Below are positions 61,241 to 64,000 of a DNA stretch of 64,000 nucleotides, piece after piece. This DNA is from UBA1381 sp964399965 (GTDB taxonomy: Bacteria; Bacillota; Clostridia; UBA1381): assembly GCA_964399965.1 (NCBI GenBank), contig CAYNRX010000001.1, positions 186,001 through 250,000 of the forward strand, in the 5' to 3' direction. Numbering within the stretch: position 1 is the stretch's first letter; each line of letters opens with the position of its first letter. The translations under genes and the position numbers were made by a program. The notes below the pieces were generated by a model. That model saw only the letters and a program-made list of their open reading frames with translations, had not been told where the DNA came from and did not search any database.

Positions 61241-61840
61241 ATGGCTGAAGTATACAAATTTAAAGTAAAACTATATGAATTAGAAGAAAAAATATGGAGA
61301 GATATTGAAATATCTTCGTTATCGACCGTGTCAAAAATGGCATATACTGTACTTGCAGCATTTAGGGCGAATGGCAGTCACTTATTTTGCGTCAGGCGTG
61401 CAGACGAAACATATGAATTTGTGTATGATGACTTTGAAGATGTGGACAAAGATGTAATTGACCCGAGTACGGTCAAGCTTTCAAAGCTAAAACTCACAGT
61501 TGGAGATAAACTTACGATAGAATATGATTACGGAGCGGGATGGCGTTTTGACATGGAGCTTATTTCTGTCACAGAAATGCGGCGCGGAACCGGTACACAT
61601 TATCCATATATAACTGCCGGAGAAGGATATGGCATTATTGAGGACAGCTTTCCGGGAGTGCTGGAAGACTATATAGAGCAGATAGATAAGACCGGCGATC
61701 TGCCTATGGTCTATTCTTCATATGAAGATAAAGAAAAAGAATGGGATTATAGGAGATTTGATTTGAAGCTCACAAATATACTCTTAAAATATCATATTGA
61801 TTCTATAAAAGAAGCATACGAGAGTGAATATTGGGATTGA
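61241..61840 (+). CDS. Plasmid pRiA4b ORF-3 family protein
   Basis: 199 residues, opening VYKFKVKLYELEEKIWRDIEI with LSTVSKMAYTVLAAFRANGSHLF, VGDKLTIEYDYGAGWRFDMEL and GEGYGIIEDSFPG. These match the pRiA4b ORF-3 (PRiA4_ORF3) fold in order. The family is widespread on mobile and accessory DNA and its role is unknown. It has a GGAGG site. Three small genes follow each other closely here; by eye the stretch is more AT-rich than the housekeeping part. Confidence 0.82.
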   Translation: MAEVYKFKVKLYELEEKIWRDIEISSLSTVSKMAYTVLAAFRANGSHLFCVRRADETYEFVYDDFEDVDKDVIDPSTVKLSKLKLTVGDKLTIEYDYGAGWRFDMELISVTEMRRGTGTHYPYITAGEGYGIIEDSFPGVLEDYIEQIDKTGDLPMVYSSYEDKEKEWDYRRFDLKLTNILLKYHIDSIKEAYESEYWD

Positions 61841-61843
61841 GTA

Positions 61844-62437
61844 GTGAACAGAAATATTAAAGCAATAACCGATTTTATTTTCGCGGAGGACGAGCCGCAG
61901 CCATCAGATGTGATAATGGTGGTCGGCGGCTCGCATCCGGAGGCAGCAGAATCTGCGGCGGAGCTGTGGCAACAGGGATATGCACCGATAATAATGATAG
62001 GCGGAGGCGTAAGCATTAAAACAGGTAAATTTCCCGGAAGCCATTCTAAACAGGATATATATAACGGGGATTATGCCGATGAATGCGAGTTTTATACCGA
62101 TGTGCTTGTGAAAAACAGCGTGCCGGAAGAAGTTATTTTGGGTGAAAACAAATCTTCATTCACAAAAGAGAACGCGATATATGCGAGAAAACTGGCTGAT
62201 GAAAATGGGTTGAATGTTCGTAAGGCGATACTTATATGCAAAACATTTCATGCAAGACGGTGTCTGCTGTTTTATCAATTCGCATTCCCCAATACGGAAT
62301 TTTACGTCAAGACCTTTGAGGGGTTTGGCATCAGCAAGGACAACTGGTATTTATCTGAATATGGAGTGAAAAGAGTTCTTGGGGAATTGAAGCGCTGTGG
62401 AGAACAAATTGACTTTACAGAATTGACGAGGAAATAG
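61844..62437 (+). CDS. YdcF/SanA-like DUF218 family protein
   Basis: 197 residues with VIMVVGGSHPEAAESAAELW, SFTKENAIYARKLA and AILICKTFHARRCLLFYQFA, the core of DUF218 (YdcF/ElyC). Members bind SAM or act near envelope metabolism; no membrane helix is present here, so it is cytoplasmic. It starts at GTG three bases after the previous stop; the ribosome site is weak, so coupling is likely. Confidence 0.85.
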   Translation: MNRNIKAITDFIFAEDEPQPSDVIMVVGGSHPEAAESAAELWQQGYAPIIMIGGGVSIKTGKFPGSHSKQDIYNGDYADECEFYTDVLVKNSVPEEVILGENKSSFTKENAIYARKLADENGLNVRKAILICKTFHARRCLLFYQFAFPNTEFYVKTFEGFGISKDNWYLSEYGVKRVLGELKRCGEQIDFTELTRK

Positions 62438-62438
62438 A

Positions 62439-62954
62439 ATGAAAAACTTATATCTGATAGGCGGCACGATGGGTATCGGCAAGACGACCGTGTGCCAAAG
62501 GCTGAAATCAAAATTAAACAACAGCGTGTTTCTTGACGGTGATTGGTGCTGGGATGCGCATCCTTTCCGGGTAACAGAAGAGACAAAGCAGATGGTGATG
62601 CAAAATATTTGTTTTCTGCTCGATCAGTTCATACACTGCTCGACGTATGATAATATCATATTCTGCTGGGTAATGCATGAGCAATCTATCATAGACAATA
62701 TCATAAAAAATATCGATAGTGCAAAATGTGATATAAGGTCGATCTCGCTCATATGCAGTCCCGAAACGCTTCGTACCCGGCTTGAGCGTGATGTTGAAAA
62801 TGGGCTGCGGACGGCTGATGTGGTTGAGCGAAGCATAAAACGGCTGCCGCTTTATGTTGAGTTGGATACACAAAAGCTTAATACCGATGATATGAGCATA
62901 AATGCTATTGCCGACATGATAATAGAAACATGCACGAGGACAGGTAAAATATAA
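62439..62954 (+). CDS. P-loop nucleotide kinase-like protein
   Basis: 171 residues. Walker A is GGTMGIGKTTVCQRL, then FLDGDWCWDAHPF. The C-terminal half has SLICSPETLRTRLERDVENG, like the lid and nucleotide-binding end of small-molecule kinases. It could be a kinase of a nucleoside, an antibiotic or another small molecule; the family is broad (AAA_18/AAA_33). It starts one base after the DUF218 stop and is surely in the same transcript. Confidence 0.8.
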   Translation: MKNLYLIGGTMGIGKTTVCQRLKSKLNNSVFLDGDWCWDAHPFRVTEETKQMVMQNICFLLDQFIHCSTYDNIIFCWVMHEQSIIDNIIKNIDSAKCDIRSISLICSPETLRTRLERDVENGLRTADVVERSIKRLPLYVELDTQKLNTDDMSINAIADMIIETCTRTGKI

Positions 62955-62965
62955 AAGGAACAATA

Positions 62966-63046
62966 ATGATGTATGACTGCGGAATTACAAAAGAGAACAA
63001 TTGGTTTCGTTATCGCGCTGCAGTACAGGTTAGGAGTTTAAAATGA
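62966..63046 (+). pseudogene. N-terminal fragment of a NUDIX hydrolase gene
   Basis: A frame of 26 residues with an AAAGGA site contains KENNWFRYRAAV, the usual opening of a NUDIX hydrolase, and then stops. No NUDIX box follows. The next ~145 bases (63047-63191) contain gene debris that I cannot assign. It marks the decayed edge of the tRNA-bounded segment. Confidence 0.5.
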
Positions 63047-63191
63047 AACATACTGCCGCATTTATACCGGAGGAATATCGCGGCTCGCTGTTAGCTGCAG
63101 CACGGGCAAGATGGCTGATATGGGCTCAGAGCTTGCGGACAGGCTTGTGCTATGCGATAAATCCTCAGATGTGCTGGATACCACTCCAGAT

Positions 63192-63365
63192 ATTTTCTAA
63201 CCACTACACAAATACCACACTTACGACCCCTTGACTTATTTCCACAGTAAAATAAAACCTCCCCAAACCGCTTAGGTAAGGGGAGGTTTTGGTACACCAT
63301 CAGGGGCTCGAACCCTGGACACCCTGATTAAGAGTCAGGTGCTCTACCAACTGAGCTAATGGTGC
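63192..63365. repeat. Right copy of the tRNA-Lys direct repeat
   Basis: Matches 49285-49457. It includes the tRNA, its terminator hairpin (63254-63290) and the same ~60 bases beyond. Confidence 0.9.
63290..63365 (-). tRNA. tRNA-Lys (anticodon CTT), second copy
   Basis: Same 76-base mature sequence as the copy at 49382-49457, with encoded CCA. Its own promoter on the complement (TTGACA, 17 bases, TATTAT) differs in spacer and leader from the first copy. It should be functional. Confidence 0.96.
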
Positions 63366-63483
63366 GTAACTGTGACCACGCATATTATAATACCACACAA
63401 ATGTGGGTTTGTCAATAGTTTTTTATATTTTTTTCAATTTTTTTGCCAAGTTTTTTCGTCATATACATTTTGTATCTAATTAT

Positions 63484-63514
63484 ATCAGCCGCAGGCTAAA
63501 AGCCTGCGGCTGAT
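63484..63514 (-). terminator. Terminator of the secreted protein at the window end
   Basis: 14-bp perfect stem ATCAGCCGCAGGCT (63484-63497) with the complement at 63501-63514, only a 3-base loop. Confidence 0.75.
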
Positions 63515-63524
63515 AAATCATACA

Positions 63525-64000
63525 TCACTGCGGAACGTATTGGTTAAATACTACATTGGAAAGTCCCGGTCTCCAGCGTACCACATTGCCGTTCTTTTCC
63601 GCCCAGAACCTGATGGCTCCCACTCCGGCAATTCCTTCAAGAGACACTCCTTCAAGCGTATATCCCTCGTTATCCTTGCTCTTGAGCGTAAAGTTTGCGG
63701 TCTTTTGGTCGAAGTCAAGCTCTGCCGTCACATTCCATGTGGTTGAGCTTCTCCCTACAGGATTATCGCTTATGCTGGAATCCCTTTCCCAGTCTTCTGC
63801 TACCTGAGCCGCACCATGGCCGCGCAATCTGTAATACGTCTGTTGTGCCTTTGAGGTGTACTCCTGCGAAAGCTCAAGTATTATATTTCCATTATTCTCG
63901 ACAGCATCGTCCGGATTAAAGTTCTTATCCAGGATCTGTACATAGAACTTATATTCCGCGCCGTCCCAATTCCACGCATCGCTTGAATCCTTAAGTCCGC
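63525..64000 (-). CDS. C-terminal end of a large secreted modular protein, cut by the window edge
   Basis: The frame is open from the window edge to TGA at 63525 (about 158 residues). It ends in a jelly-roll-type module: YKFYVQILDKNFNP, NNGNIILELSQEY, WNVTAELDFDQKTANFTL and RPGLSNVVFNQYVPQ. The stretch ELDFDQKTANFTL is the same motif seen in the acetylesterase, GH28 and PL11 modules. It is therefore probably the carbohydrate-binding end of another pectin-active enzyme. Its catalytic domain lies beyond the window. Confidence 0.75.
   Translation of the reverse strand, partial: GLKDSSDAWNWDGAEYKFYVQILDKNFNPDDAVENNGNIILELSQEYTSKAQQTYYRLRGHGAAQVAEDWERDSSISDNPVGRSSTTWNVTAELDFDQKTANFTLKSKDNEGYTLEGVSLEGIAGVGAIRFWAEKNGNVVRWRPGLSNVVFNQYVPQ

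Noticed and set aside
63047..63234. Short open frame before the second tRNA repeat
   Set aside because: It runs into the repeat and tRNA flank without a ribosome site; it is probably debris of one or more lost genes.
1..64000. CRISPR arrays, prophage genes, integrases, rRNA genes
   Set aside because: No regularly spaced repeats, no phage structural or integrase motifs and no rRNA sequences were found on reading both strands.

Overview
The window looks like a chromosomal piece of a gut-type Clostridia (Firmicutes) bacterium of medium GC. Strong Shine-Dalgarno sites, near-consensus TTGACA/TATAAT promoters with 17-bp spacers, the rsmG-noc gene order, a class III fructose bisphosphatase, AdhE and a YtrA-type GntR operon all fit that group. 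The many large secreted pectinases with Ig-like, stalk and Pro/Thr linker modules recall specialist pectin degraders such as Monoglobus. That placement is an inference from gene content only.

Layout. 1-5992 (minus) is a housekeeping operon: SpoU methyltransferase, a split dprA, topA, trmFO, a thioredoxin-fold protein and the start of another gene. 6049-11276 holds rhamnulokinase, a heavy-metal P-type ATPase with a CsoR-like operator and a very structured leader, and two half-size chromate-type transporters. 11318-17363 holds glmM, rsmG, a structured leader, noc and adhE. 17562-23207 holds a GH2 enzyme, a small HMA-domain protein, a gene-free stretch that appears to encode two divergent small RNAs with anti-Shine-Dalgarno loops, and argS. 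23261-31540 holds a 56-residue ORF overlapping a secreted subtilase, a secreted rhamnogalacturonan lyase (PL11) and a cytoplasmic beta-propeller protein. 31571-33571 is a GntR/ABC operon. 33614-37557 is a GH42-GH115 operon. 37662-40331 encodes a TetM-like translational GTPase fused to a Rae1/YacP-type NYN nuclease. 40404-46018 is a giant secreted rhamnogalacturonan acetylesterase. 46104-49220 holds azlCD and fbp.

From 49285 to 63365 two nearly identical tRNA-Lys(CTT) genes with their 3' flanks bound a 13.9-kb segment. It carries an AraC regulator, a GH28 enzyme, an apiosidase-like hydrolase, a GH78 rhamnosidase broken by an in-frame amber codon, a GH27 alpha-galactosidase fused to a rhodanese domain, gene remnants and three small accessory genes. 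The window ends inside another secreted modular protein.

How it works together. Secreted PL11, GH28 and CE12 enzymes would deacetylate and cut rhamnogalacturonan I outside the cell. GH42, GH2, GH115, GH27, GH78, the apiosidase-like enzyme and the beta-propeller protein lack signal peptides and would trim imported oligosaccharides inside. RhaB feeds released L-rhamnose into metabolism. No sugar importer is present in the window. The most unusual items are the GTPase-NYN fusion, the small-RNA pair, the GH27-rhodanese fusion, the tRNA-bounded segment and the split dprA.
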